From NCBI RefSeq assembly GCF_000006565.2, contig NC_031470.1:374954-438953 (forward strand): DNA of 64,000 nucleotides, in the 5' to 3' direction. This DNA is from Toxoplasma gondii ME49. Its lineage: Eukaryota; Apicomplexa; Conoidasida; Eucoccidiorida; Sarcocystidae. Of this stretch, positions 49,801 to 62,000 are shown in pieces (positions within the stretch are counted from its first letter, which is position 1; the number at the start of each line of letters is the position of its first letter). Position numbers and translations under genes: made by a program. Below the pieces are notes generated by a model. That model ran no database searches, was not told the DNA's origin, and saw only the letters and a list, made by a program, of their open reading frames with translations.

Positions 49801-52800
49801 CCTCGAGAGAGAGGTCCTGGACCAAAGCAGGCGCAGAGACATTCGAAGAGAGAGCACTGCGCACGGCGACCTGGAATGACGCATGTGCTGCTGCACGGAC
49901 AAGAGCTCGAAGGTCTTCTGGTTGGTAACCAGCCGTCCACTCACTTGCTGGTCTGCACACAGCGATAGAAAACATAACCTGTCGAGAACGAGATAGCACG
50001 TGGACGACAAAACGTGCATGTGAGCCAACTGCAGACCTTTTTCGCTCCAGCTGAGAGTTCATTATCTCGCGCAACAGTCATTCCCGAATAAAAACTCGAA
50101 TCTAGAATGAACCGGAACAGCTGTACGGTCGGGTCACCTTAGGGCTGAGAGCACACCGAGCATGTGTATGTATCCGCGTCCACCGGGCAGGCAGTGAACG
50201 CTCATAGAAAAGATGCTGTGTCCTTACGTAGCTAACTCTTCGTGGCGACATTCATCTTTCTCGATGCGGGTATCGCGTGTACAGCTGCCGCCTGCTAATC
50301 CTTTAGACACAGTTGTGACGAGAGAAAAATGCTGATTCGAACTCTCGACTTGCGTTTCGTTTGCCGTCGAACGCCGAGGCAATCTTCCAACCCGCGCAGC
50401 CGCGCACGCCCGTGTCAGGTGCAGCCTTAAGATCGCAGCCCTCTCCTTTTCGTCCAGAGTTTCTGGAAGGCATATCCGACGTTCGAAGAAGCCAGGCCCA
50501 AGCAGCTCTCGGGGAAAGAGCTGATCCAGGGAGAGTAAATGAGCATCTACGCTACCTTCCACCTGCCATGCCTTGTTGGACCGCTTCGAACTGCTCAGTC
50601 GAACGGCAGCACCTGGATCGAGAGGTGCCATCATAAAAACGCGCAGATTCTCCTCTTCCCATAGGGAAATGAATCGACACAGAGTTTCCATAATAAGTGC
50701 TTCAGTATGCGGTGCGATTTTCTTCCTGGTTTCATGGTCTGCAGAAGCAGAAGGATCGCCCACCGAAGTCCCAGTCCCGGTCGCTCGGATAAGCTCCAGA
50801 TTACGGATCAAAAAGAAACAGCAACCGCCCCCAGCAGCAATATCCCAAAGATGAGTTACAGAAGGGCATGCACTGCTTTTGCTACCTCTGGTTGAATGGC
50901 ACCGAGTAGGCGATAGGCTCTCGCATTCTATGTCATCGGCACAGATGTCTGGCGCCCCCGTCGCTGCCGCCAGGTGAGTATCAGCGTTTGAACCCGCAGT
51001 AGGGCGCACGAAACCACTGCACATGCTGCTTTCCCGCATATTCTGAAGGAGCCACAGGCGAAACAGGGAACGGCGGATGCGGGCTTCCTCAGTGATCCTA
51101 GCGAGGACTGCCTCCAGAGATGCCGACGCAGATTTCCTTCCTGAACCGGATTCGCGGAATCGTCGAGTTGCGCACTCGGTATGGCCCGCCCCTTTCCACA
51201 CAATCGGTCCGCCTGTCGTCGAATCCAAGCACTCAGTAGCAAGCACGGGCGACTCGCAGCTGATGTATTCGCGCAAGTCAATCTCATAAAGACCTGGTAC
51301 GGGCGTGTCTCTGTCGCCTCCAGCTGGGCACGATGTGAACGTCTCTGGCCTTATGGTTATCTTCGAGTGGGGCCGGACGATTTGCGATGCAGTGGCCGCT
51401 GATCGTCGTAGCCAAGGCGCATGCGCTGCTATCGAACGGCAAAGCTGCCTCTTCCCAGCGCCTGAGGTCGTATCATGGCACAATCTCAGGAAACGGATAC
51501 TGAGTGATTCTATAACCCGCCCTGTAGAAAACATAATGGGTCGCCAATGAGAGTTTCACCTACTCCATCAATTTAACCGGGACACCAAGACGCTATCGTC
51601 GCGAGTGGTACGCGAGCCTTCCCTGGCAACTGCAACAGGTATCATGGTCACCGACCACATAATGTCAAATCTGCAGTTATAACGGTCGCTGTACACATAC
51701 GGGCGAACTACCTACCGGCGCACAAAAGCCGACCAACAGTCACATTTGCCTCTTCGTTGGTGTCCGCGGGTTTCTTGACCACGGAAACCAAAAAACACCG
51801 CGTAGGCACAACTGGTACACACACCTGCGGAGAAAACTGTCCTGCTCTTCGCTAGTCTGAGCACATGCAAAAGGCTGACTGGGCGACTGGCCTGTCAAGG
51901 AAATAACTGCATCTATGACGGTCGGAAGACTATCGTGCGCTCAGTGAACACAAGCTCTCGAGAAAAGGCCACTCTGAAATATTCCACGTCATCAGAACGG
52001 CCAAATTATCCAATGTGTCCCGTATAACGTGATGCAGCTCACCTGGTACTCCCTCAACAGTCACACCTCGCACGGGTCTCAGCTTCCGGAGCCACCAACT
52101 TTGCAGCGGCGGACCTGCAAACTCGTGGTGATTATCGCACGCAGGTTCGCTATTCTTCTCCGGTCCTTCCAAAACTGATGAAATGTCGCGCTCCGAACAC
52201 AATAGGCAAAAATCTCTGATGATACTAAGAAGGTCCGAGACTACAGCGACGCGGCCGGCGTGACAACAGTGAGGCAACGCAAGCTGCCACCTTCTTTTCA
52301 GCTGCTGTAGCATTACGAGACGCAGAGCCAGAGACCTTGAAAGGAATTGCGGGGATGCAGCAGTTGCAGACAGCGCCTGTTGCCAACGGAAAGAAACTAA
52401 TCCGGTTTCCTCTGTCACATTGCCGTAACAACGGTCATCTATGTTTTGGCGCGGGCCACATGGCGTGGTATCGTGGGACGACGGGGGACTAATTTCCTTT
52501 TCCTGATGCGCCACACGCGGCCTAGGCACATGCCAGCGAGCGGCCTCAATAGAAATGCCGTGCCGCAAAGCCCAATCTAGGTCAGAGATATACTTCACCG
52601 GTTGGCATCCCAAAGAACAGCTCCCTGCACCAAGACCTTCTCTCCCCTCGTCTCCGCCTCCTGTCGATGCGTGCTTAACTGACCTGCTGGGGGTCTGTGG
52701 CTTCGCCGCACGAACTGCAGCCCCCAGGAGGCGCCCCTGATTTTCATTGGCCCTTGTTTTTAAGGGGCAATCGCAGTTTGGCTGGGCACCGAAGCAGCAT

Positions 52801-52901
52801 GTCCGCAGTTTCGACCACATGCCAGTTGACTGGTCGAAAACCTCGACATACAGGTGACGCCCCGTCGGATAGGACGAATTTGGTGCAGACTGATGGCCCA
52901 T
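46827..52901 (-). CDS. Tandem AAA+ ATPase with a degenerate first cassette, about 1,343 residues
   Basis: Probable protein-remodelling ATPase of the type II (two-ring) AAA class. Exons, minus strand: 52901-52043, 51521-50228, 49952-49156, 48644-48166, 47429-46827; phases consistent. Residues 1-286 form an N-terminal region without a recognised fold. Cassette D1 (about 287-760) has a damaged Walker A (TTSGAGKR around 304-311, lacking the first Gly and the Thr/Ser), no acidic Walker B (FLIRNLEL), but a recognisable PGFFERRI...AAILRLHL stretch and a lid around AGYQPEDLRALV. Cassette D2 has a good Walker A, GDPGTGKS (979-986, split by an intron), a Walker B reading LLIEDID (1035-1041), then DPRLF, DDRFDVHV, and a lid with LTQEAA. 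The C-terminus has an NDLIAALHRL helix. The architecture recalls peroxins 1/6, NVL and SPATA5-like proteins. I cannot choose between them. The 5' end may have further exons, because the ATG at 52901 is simply the first in frame. Confidence 0.82.
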
Positions 52902-53909
52902 CGTCTTAAAATCTACAGGGCACACCGTTCTTGTAATAGGCTTGACCCTCTCGGAAGACAGACTCCCAGAGGCTTCACGGACTGTTTGGAGATGAGTCGG
53001 TGATGACTATTCCGACGACAACATATGCAGATAAACAGAGGCCACAGGCCACCTGTACATCAGCAGGAACAGAAGAGCAATATATGTTGAACGGGGTATT
53101 AACTAACCCGCAATAGGCCCCTCCGCGAAAGTCAAAATGAGTGCCTTAAGGTCACATATCGATATCTTCAACAAACCGGTAGTGTGCAAGCACACAGTGG
53201 AGCACCGCACTGAACAAGACTGTGTCGTTTGTCATGTATGACACGGCATCCGATGATGCATATTTCGGTTTTTACAGTGCGCGCGGACAACCAGAAACTA
53301 GAATCCGGAACTCCGACAGGGCATTCGACTTGACGTGACAGAGAGTCCATGAACAAATGCATGCACTGGCTCTGCGACGGAGGCGTACGCCATGATACTG
53401 GTCGAGCCTCTAAGCCGCTATAAAAAGTTTTTAAATCGCTTGCCCACTTCTCCCACCCTCGTATATAAATAAATTATATATTTGCGTGTTCTATCGAGGA
53501 GAAGCTCGGAACAGCAACCTTCTCCCGGTTGACTTGAACTGCCGTCAAGCTGTCTGTCGGGTAGCTTGCATGCACAGCGACAGCTTGGCACCACTTTACG
53601 CGTGTTATCAGTTACTAGAAGACCAGAAGAGAAGGACGGACAAAATACCGAATAAAACGGCTTTTTTCGTGACACGACCGAAATCGCATTCAGTGCCGGC
53701 ATAATAGAGAAGCGGCCCACCCTGTTTGTTATCAGGAACCATTATTACGTGCAACTGCAAACCGCCGGCGTATAAATCTGTTAACAGTGTCAGTCGTTGC
53801 TCAAGAACAGTGGCAATAAACATACACTAGTAACAAGTGGCCTCTGCATTTTTTTACTCAACGGAGGTGCGCACACGTTGTCGCTGAAGGCACATCTCTT
53901 CGACGGCAG

Positions 53910-54276
53910 GTGGAGGCGTCTACCGTGTCTTCATCCGTCTACAATGCCGACGTTGTCTCGTTGAATGCCGAATGGCCGTCTAATATCTCACAAACTAACA
54001 TGTTAGCACTGGAACTTGCTCTACCTGCCCCAAGCCGCTCCTGCCCCTGGAGTGGCAATGTGCCCGCGCCTCCACCGCACCTGCCGCTCATCCGAGCATC
54101 AACGTTGACAGAGTGCGAAAACCGTCATATACTGAAAGCCTACGCACACATGCTTACGCAAAACCAATGCATCTCTGACGGGCTCGCGTGGCCATCTAGC
54201 ACCTCCCAGTCTTTAACGTGCAGCAGGCGAAGAAGTCCTCGTTCTTCAGGCTTCCCACCGGAGACATATGGCAGGT
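53910..54276 (+). CDS. Possible exon of an unrecognised gene
   Basis: An open stretch of about 122 codons follows an acceptor-like CGACGGCAG. It contains protein-like sequence (for example NADVVSLNAEWPSNI) and a Pro-rich middle, and ends near a donor-like GGCAG|GTTACC. There is no ATG at its start and no partner exon was found. Nothing identifies a function. Confidence 0.2.
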
Positions 54277-56035
54277 TACCTTCATGAATTCTACCTTATT
54301 GGGGGCAGTTTTGTCTCATTTGTAGCGAAACGAACATAAACTCCCCCCAAAACAATTCATTCTTCCCTCGTACAGGAACGCCATACGCGTTAATGGCGAC
54401 GGTCACTAGACAGGCCAGATTTACCTTATCCGTCTCAGGCAGGTGCAAAAAGCCCAAGTGCCGATGTGGAGAGAAGTTGCTGCGGAAGAGAACCAGAGTT
54501 GAATCCCCTCTTGGTGGATACAAACGCCTACTGCTGAACAGACGTGTTTTTTTTCTGTGGCCGACGAGCTAAAACGAAACGGGATGCGTTCATGCTTTCA
54601 TGGCACTTTTGCCGATTATCTGCAGCGACCGTCGCGTCCATTCGCCAAGTGAGCATGCAACTAATATCGCTGAGGACACAGGAGCAGTAAAAATACCCAT
54701 ACCTTGACGAAGAAGATAAAGTGCCGTCCTGGTTGCCAAGGCCACAAGTAGCTGAAGACATTCACGCTGCCCTTGGTTTATCGTCAACGCAGATAGTGAT
54801 ATGGTACCGACAAGAAGGCGGCCCGGTGACAAAAGGTAGCCTATGTTGTATACCACAATTAGATTTCCTTTTCTCAACGACACGTCGGGCGCGAAAATCT
54901 CAGAGAGAAACTCCTGACTTCATGATCCATCAACGGTCCCACTTCCCCATGACGGGTGGAAAATACCATAGAATCCCTGCTGCACACGGTCACGGAGACA
55001 ACTGTAGCCGAACACTTAAAATACACGTCAAAGCGTAACACGGATCAGCTCGTGTGCGTATATATCCAAATTTCAGTCGAGTTGGTTCGAAAAAGTGAGG
55101 AAAGACATGGGACACGTAAGGCGTGTCTCGAGGGGAGAAGAGTTAGCTGCTCTGGCGACTGAGAGGTCTGAGAGTTCGTGGAAAGACTGTTGCCTACACA
55201 GAGACATTTCCATCGCTTGTTTCATCTCCCTCTGAAACATTGCCGGGCCCAGTGCATATCTTCAGGAAGCCCTGGCTTTGTGGGTAGAAACCCACAAATC
55301 CAGAATCAATTTCTTGCTATTTTGCGGGACTCTATTAGTGGCACGACTTTCATAGAGTGTGCAAAACGGTAACAGCTTGCAACAGCTCTGAAAAACTGCA
55401 TTCCTGTTCGCCGCGAATACGAAGTAATGGAGGGCATGAGAACGACGTATCAAAATCCACACGTCGGGGCGGCAGACATTCCCTTCCACTAGACCCGCTT
55501 CACTTGTACTGAACATCGCGCTGGTCAGCGACGGCTAAGCCGTCCCTGCGTTCGAACAGCCTGTTCTCCGTAGACTTTTTCGACTCCATTTCGGCAGTTG
55601 GGGACTGAAAATACCTGTTTCACAGCAACTCAGCCGCTCCCGTCTGGAGGTGTCCGTAGCCGAAGACTGGAAAGGCATTCCGTTGGTGTATAACCTTTTA
55701 GCCTGGAACCCTGCGTCAACCACGGCCGGTTAATCGCTGAGCAGTTATTCGCCGCAAGCCAGAGCCAGTAACTGTCGCAGAATCGTCTGTCGGTGCTGTT
55801 CGAAGGCAGTGGCAGAGAAAAAAACATGAACTAGCAACGAATTACCATCTCTGGACCGTCTGGACTTTCGGGAAACAAGAGGACTCACTCTGAGATGACA
55901 GCGAGCTTTCGACGGATGAACAATGACGAACTTCGTGCCCACTGAACCAAAGCTAACATCTGCCGATGAACAAATGAGAAACGGTGATCGGTTGACGTTG
56001 CTGGCAGTGTCGGCCAACTATTTGCACCGGCCAAG

Positions 56036-56659
56036 TTATGCTAACAGGAAATATTTATTCAATATAGCCCGTTTGGCGCCTCCAATAAGTGCTTGCTGCC
56101 TATGGGTTCCCCAGCACTGCTTTGGCGTGTCATCTGCCATGACATCGGCAAAGCTCATGATCAACATGACGTGAACTCCATACCCTCGTGCGACATTCAT
56201 ACTAAAAGCTGTATATGGTGTGCTCATGGTCCACTTCCAGCCGATAGCGACAATACCAGCATCTACCTTGCTTGACGCACATGAATGTAGCTTTGAGTCA
56301 CAGATCACCTTCCAATTCGCTACGGTGGCCGGAAGCAAGATGCAATGGTTGGGACCCAGCCCCCTAAATGCCTTTTTGTATATCATTGGACTACAGTTCT
56401 CATACGTCTCCGTCAAAGGAAACACTGCGTCATGGTAGCCTCCGTTAACACACTCCTTCGAACTGGTCTGCTGATGGTCGACACAAAAGCGCCCTTCCCT
56501 CCCCCTTCCGCCACAAGACGCTGAGTCAATTGATGAATACTTCAAGCCCCGTAATTTCTGTTTCATTTCCTGACTCAGGCGGTGGCAGTCGTCATTTTGA
56601 GTATCATTTCTCCGATTAGGAATCTTTCTGGAAAGTGAAAACGACTCAGTGTCGGTCAT
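56036..56659 (-). CDS. Open reading frame of 207 residues, hypothetical
   Basis: Starts at an ATG and runs uninterrupted to a stop. It is the longest ATG-initiated frame between 53 and 64 kb. The composition is even, with no low complexity, and includes a hydrophobic stretch around residues 163-180. No motif or family is recognised and no splice partners were found. It could be a single-exon gene, part of a spliced gene, or chance. Confidence 0.22.
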   Translation of the reverse strand: MTDTESFSLSRKIPNRRNDTQNDDCHRLSQEMKQKLRGLKYSSIDSASCGGRGREGRFCVDHQQTSSKECVNGGYHDAVFPLTETYENCSPMIYKKAFRGLGPNHCILLPATVANWKVICDSKLHSCASSKVDAGIVAIGWKWTMSTPYTAFSMNVARGYGVHVMLIMSFADVMADDTPKQCWGTHRQQALIGGAKRAILNKYFLLA

Positions 56660-58720
56660 ATCTCCACAGTAGTGTACTCTTTGTCAGACGCAGTAAACAA
56701 AGAAGGCTCGGCAGTGGCGAGACATAATGTATTCTAATGTCGTGCTGGAGGCCGTCAATGTGCCAGCTACGCAATATGCGTAAGGTGAAAGAGTCGTTCG
56801 GCATGACGCAGTATTCAACGCTGCTGTCGTAATAGGGGCCTTGCAGTATACCTGCGGTTAGTCTTTGTATGACCTTCCAGTTCCAGGTTACTTTATTTTA
56901 ACCTCTCTTTCGAGACTCTGACATGTAGCTGGGAACAAAGAACTTACACAATGGTCCTGAAGTAATGGTTATGTTCTGAAAGTCAGTGGGCAAGTGCACA
57001 CTATGAGTGTCGATGTATTTCCGTTTTCAGCACAGGAAAGTCCGTGTCCAGCGTCCAACAGGCGCCCCCGGAAGAACATCTAAAACAAGTGTCGTTGTCG
57101 ACTTCTGTCTTAGATGTTGTTTCTGACACCAGATATTGGAAGAGCGACCAATATATACTATGAAACTCAGCAAGCATGTTCGCGGGGAGCGCAGGGGCAT
57201 GTCAATATCACGACCACGTGGTATGTTCCACGTTCATAACGAAGTGAAATGTCGACATTTCGTTTCCTGGTGTAACCATACGCAGATGGGAGCTGCGTAG
57301 AAAATGTGGGGCTGACTACATTGGGCAGTGAGAGCCAGAAAAAAATACTTCTCTTCGCTGACGTCATTGCCTGTTCCGTCATCGCCGAATCACGCTGGAT
57401 TAACCTCTGCTACCGACGTAGCATCGACCCATAAAAAAACTGGACGCAAATTTCGTTGCAGCCCCATTCTGATTTCGCGACACACTTATCTGTAGTTTGC
57501 GGTAATCACTCGGATTCACTTCAGGGTCAATCACAAACGACACGGTACCATGAACGTCGTTTAAAAATAGATCAGGCAGTGTTCGCAGGACGATTCAAAT
57601 AAGCAGACTCTGTTCAGCGGCTGATGAATATTCCGGCTGTCGGTATCGTGATTTGGCAAGGCTTCTGCTTCGCCGGCCCCCCAATCATTCACCATGTGAA
57701 AAATTTTTCTTCGTTTTAGCGATATGTGGCTCAAGAAGAAAACGCGTTTCCAGAGATGGATTGCCTATAAGACGACCTTTGACTTGGTTCCTCCAGAACA
57801 TTAAGAGAGAAGTAAACTAAAATCCCGGTGAGACAGCAACAACCCGCATAGTTGTAGAGGCGGGTCACCCTGAATAAGAGGTCGAAATCCTTAGTTGACA
57901 GCTCTTCGGACATCATGGTCATGATGCATCAGCGTTAACCCAGGACGCCAGCGTTGAGCCTGAATTCGTAACAGCAGGTCGACTGCGTTCTCCGATGGGA
58001 TGCAGTTGCCAGTTCCTCGTCGCTTGAATAATAGAACGATTCCTTCTAGTAACTCGCTGATGCAGAAAGCCGGGTACGAACGCTATGTTTCCGTTTCATC
58101 TCACAGCAGAGTACCGCCGCTTAACGAATATAGGTTCTCAACCAATTGTGAACGGGATATTTGTTTTTCAGTCAAGAATTGATTCTGCCGTTAGCCTCGA
58201 ATGGCGCTGATTTCTCCGTCAGCAGAATCAGGGAAAGAGCCGGGATATCAGGAGAATTTTTTTAATGAGCAGGTCGGAATCACGAAGTATTGAACCTATC
58301 GCTTTAAGACGTGTGACAAGCTACAAGTGTTCACTTCATCGCCGTGGCTGGTACGTTACGCCGCCTATGGAACTGGCTGCATAATATTCTGGCAAGACGC
58401 AGCATTTTGTTATTCCGTGCTGTCCATCGACTGCGCCTGTTCGAGTGGATACGAGGCAACCGGCTCCACACGGGGTCGGGGAACGCTCATGTGTTGAGGG
58501 TTGTCTCAGGAAAAAGCGAATATAGTATTGCATCTCCGACCACTTGGCTCCAGGAACCCGCAGCTTCCATGAGAGACCTCCGGGCTACCAGCGCGATCCC
58601 CAGCAGACAACTCGACTAGTCGTGGTGCCAAAGTGCAGATCATTACTTTTTGCGCTATTCCTTAGATCAAGCGGCCTCACGATTCAACTGGTTTGCTAGC
58701 CATATAAGGGTGGACGCTCG

Positions 58721-59086
58721 ATGATGTACCTCGAACAACCTGCCGTTGAAATTATCACCGTCCTTCATACGGAACTCCATACTGATGGTGTAACAAAAGC
58801 CAGTGGTTGCGATACTTCCGACAACAAAGAAGTGTTGGAATCAGACGAGGCAGCCTGTGACAGACTCTTTCGCTCAGCCTATCCAAGATGCCTACGACGC
58901 GGCGTTATGAAAAAGAGAACGAAAGAGCTGAACTGCCGGCTGAGCCCCGACAGGCGGAATTTCTTGGCCGCCTTCTACCATGGGAGCCCCATGTCTCAGA
59001 TTAGCAGCCGGACAGATGATCTGCTGTTCGAAGGGACGCAGGGCATGCATCAGCTTCTGCTATTTGTAAAAGCGCTTCGACCGTGA
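58721..59086 (+). CDS. Open reading frame of 121 residues, hypothetical
   Basis: Begins with ATGATG and ends at a stop at 59084-59086. The sequence is hydrophilic at first, with a basic centre (MKKRTKELNCRLSPDRRNF), and has a hydrophobic end. No family is recognised. Listed because it is one of few ATG-initiated frames in a gene-poor stretch. Confidence 0.13.
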   Translation: MMYLEQPAVEIITVLHTELHTDGVTKASGCDTSDNKEVLESDEAACDRLFRSAYPRCLRRGVMKKRTKELNCRLSPDRRNFLAAFYHGSPMSQISSRTDDLLFEGTQGMHQLLLFVKALRP

Positions 59087-62000
59087 TTGTAGAACAAGTC
59101 TCAACGCTTCTTGCACCCGTTTCGGGGAACGCACTATTGCTGTTGGGCATATCGGGTAGAACAAAGGCCGCCACCGTGTGCAGCTTTTTCACTGGCGTTT
59201 CCCCGACAAAAATGTAAGGTGAGAGGAAATGTGGTAAGCAGGTGTGGCAATTCATTCTCGGCTGATAGCTGCGGATTGGAGACGTCAACACCATTTTGAA
59301 CATCGGGGAAAAAAAGAACGATGACACGCTTAGCTTGCTCGGGAACAGGCTCCGATGACGGCATCCGCCATTCACGTAACTGAATTTATGCGCGTTGAAA
59401 AATCCGATAATGTTGCAGAACGATCATCCACGGGCCGGCCCTGGCGGAACTGCGGTTGGCGCAAGAGGATTCACAGCCAGAGCCAGCATCAACCACCGCT
59501 GCACATGTTCCATGATGAAAGAAACCACGCCATGTCATTTGCGGGTTTGCCACGCTGTAGCAGCTTGTAGCGCTAACATTTTTCGAACAAACTGACTTGA
59601 GGACTGTGACGGGGATGTAGTGCAAAGTACTCAGAAAAAGATTAAACTACCGCCCATCGTCTAGGGCGGGAACGCGTTGACCACAACATGCTTTTTTGAG
59701 GCGCTCTCATGCAGGCGGGTCCGAGATTCGGGAACAACGGCCCCAGACAACGGAAACTTCATTGAGGACCTTGGCGGTCTTGTGGCTCTCTGTTCACGCG
59801 GTGGAGTTTGCGATTCTCCGGAGTCAGGCCAACGCGCCAAAAGACCTGATACCCGGCACTAGACAAACACCGTGAAGGCGTTTACACAAACGAAGCGGCT
59901 GCTGTGTCTTCTCAGTAGCAGCTTCGGGCAGTCAAGCCGACTCGCACGCGTCAAGTTGCATGAGGGTTCGGGGGGGGATGCCGACACTCGACAGTTTGGG
60001 CAACAGGACGAAGCTGCGGCTGGCTCAGCGCCAAATAACGTCTCTGGGAGATGCTGCTAGTCAGGCGCACCGTGCGTCGCCTTCAGCGCATGGGACGCCC
60101 ATTTGGTGAGCGGTTGGGACAGGGAGAAAGCCTCGAGTCACAAGCGTAACTCCCGGGCGGGAAATTGCGTCTCGCCGCTGACTTGAAAACGTTTTCATCA
60201 CTAGTTCTTTGCCTACATTCTGGTGTGCCACTGCCAGAATTCAGTTGGCATGTGGTGCCTTTGGCGGCTGATCTGGGGTATGGGCGAAAGTCGATATGAC
60301 TGCTGCCGAGAAGGAGGAAAGCTTCAGATAATGGCGTTCTTCCTGGATTCTCTAGAGTGTGTTAGTGTCGGCGAACCGGGTGACGGAATCTGAGGTCAGA
60401 CGAAAGGCCACTGGTCAGGAGAGTGTAGTCTTTGGCGTCATTGCCGCGCTGACCGGACGCCGCGTGGTGTACGCGACCTACGAGATGATGCTACAGAGAA
60501 ACGTGGCGTGGTGAAGGCGGAAGCCGGGTCACGGGGACAATGGCACTCTGGGTCATGGTCGTGCGTCGGAAAAGCCGGTGGCCTCAACACACATGCAAGA
60601 TTTTTTTTACAACGACAGGCGACGAGGCTGTTTCGCTGTCAGCCGCTAATCACTGGTTTTCTTCCATATCCGCCCACTTCCGTAAAAGGGCCGGAGTGCA
60701 GGAAGCCAGTGCAGTAGCATGCCACCACCGTTAGCGCATACGAAGTGCCAAGGGGACTGACACTCGCAGCTGCGCAGCTTCCATATATCGGATAGCTGAT
60801 TGCTTTTCCCCACGCGGGAACCAGGGCCTGCTGGTAGAGTCAGAAACGCGCTTCAGGATGAGTACCCAGGTTATGAATTGTGTGAAGAAAGTCTTCGAGC
60901 GTCGCGATCTCTCCGCTCTTCTAGCCGGCGGCTTCTTGGGCACTTTCGTGAAAACCAAGCGATGTCCGCCAGCTGAATGAGGGTACATAAATGGTGTTTG
61001 ATCCGACGAACGCGGATCAGTAGTTGCGTCACCAGATGAAGCCTCCGGCAGCAGTCAGAGGGGGTCGGCCTCTGCTGAGCCACCCGTGTTCCGCGGCCCG
61101 CAAAGACTACCGCCCGCCCCTTCACGCGTTGTCGTTGAATGCAGGGGTTTTGTCGGCATTCGTCCATACATGCTCTGACCTTCGATCTCGGACGCAGACG
61201 TAGTCTGCTATCACCAAACGCCCGGTCGCCGCGGACGGGCGCAGCTTTTATCGTTTGCCACACAGCGGCCTTGGCTCGTGTATCGCGGTCAGATAAGGCA
61301 AACCCACCTCCCCGAGTGAGGGCGCTGCTAGTCGACGGGTCGACAACTTCACGGTGTCAACAGCGTGGCGGATCACGGGATGCCTTGGTGGCCATCGCTC
61401 CGGGTCGAGCTCGATCTGCCGCCAGTACATTTGAATATCCGAAAGCGCCAGGCTTCTTTGCTCACGCCGAGGCGTGGGTTTCTAGACAGCCGCACGGGCG
61501 GTTAGGCGGAAATGACAGGAGAGCAGCGCTCACCGTTTGAGCTTCGCTCCGGAGTGACACGGTTCCCCTTCCAGAGTATTGATCCCCACACGTGAGACCG
61601 CCCGTTCGCTGGCCGCTTCCGTTTTGACGGATAACCGTAACGTCATCGGGGCATGAGTTATCATTGAAAAGTCCTGCAACATCGGGCGTGTGTTTTTCGT
61701 TCATCGGAGAGTGTCCTCTGATGCTACGATTCATCAGCGCGCTGGCGGGGAATCAGTTGATCAGCTTGTGAGTGATCGCCAAATTCCGTACCAGGCGCCC
61801 CTGATGGTGCCGACGACGCCGACGTGCGACGCCGTGCGTCACCTTTTCGTCAATCTGGAACCTGTTTACAGACCTCCCTTGATTATGTCTTTTCGTCGGA
61901 GTTCCGTGGCCGACTAGCAACATAGCATGCGAAAGGGAAGCGGCCGCGCGTCATTGTCACTGACATCTGGCGCTTTGCGAACGTGTGATGAATCCAATGC

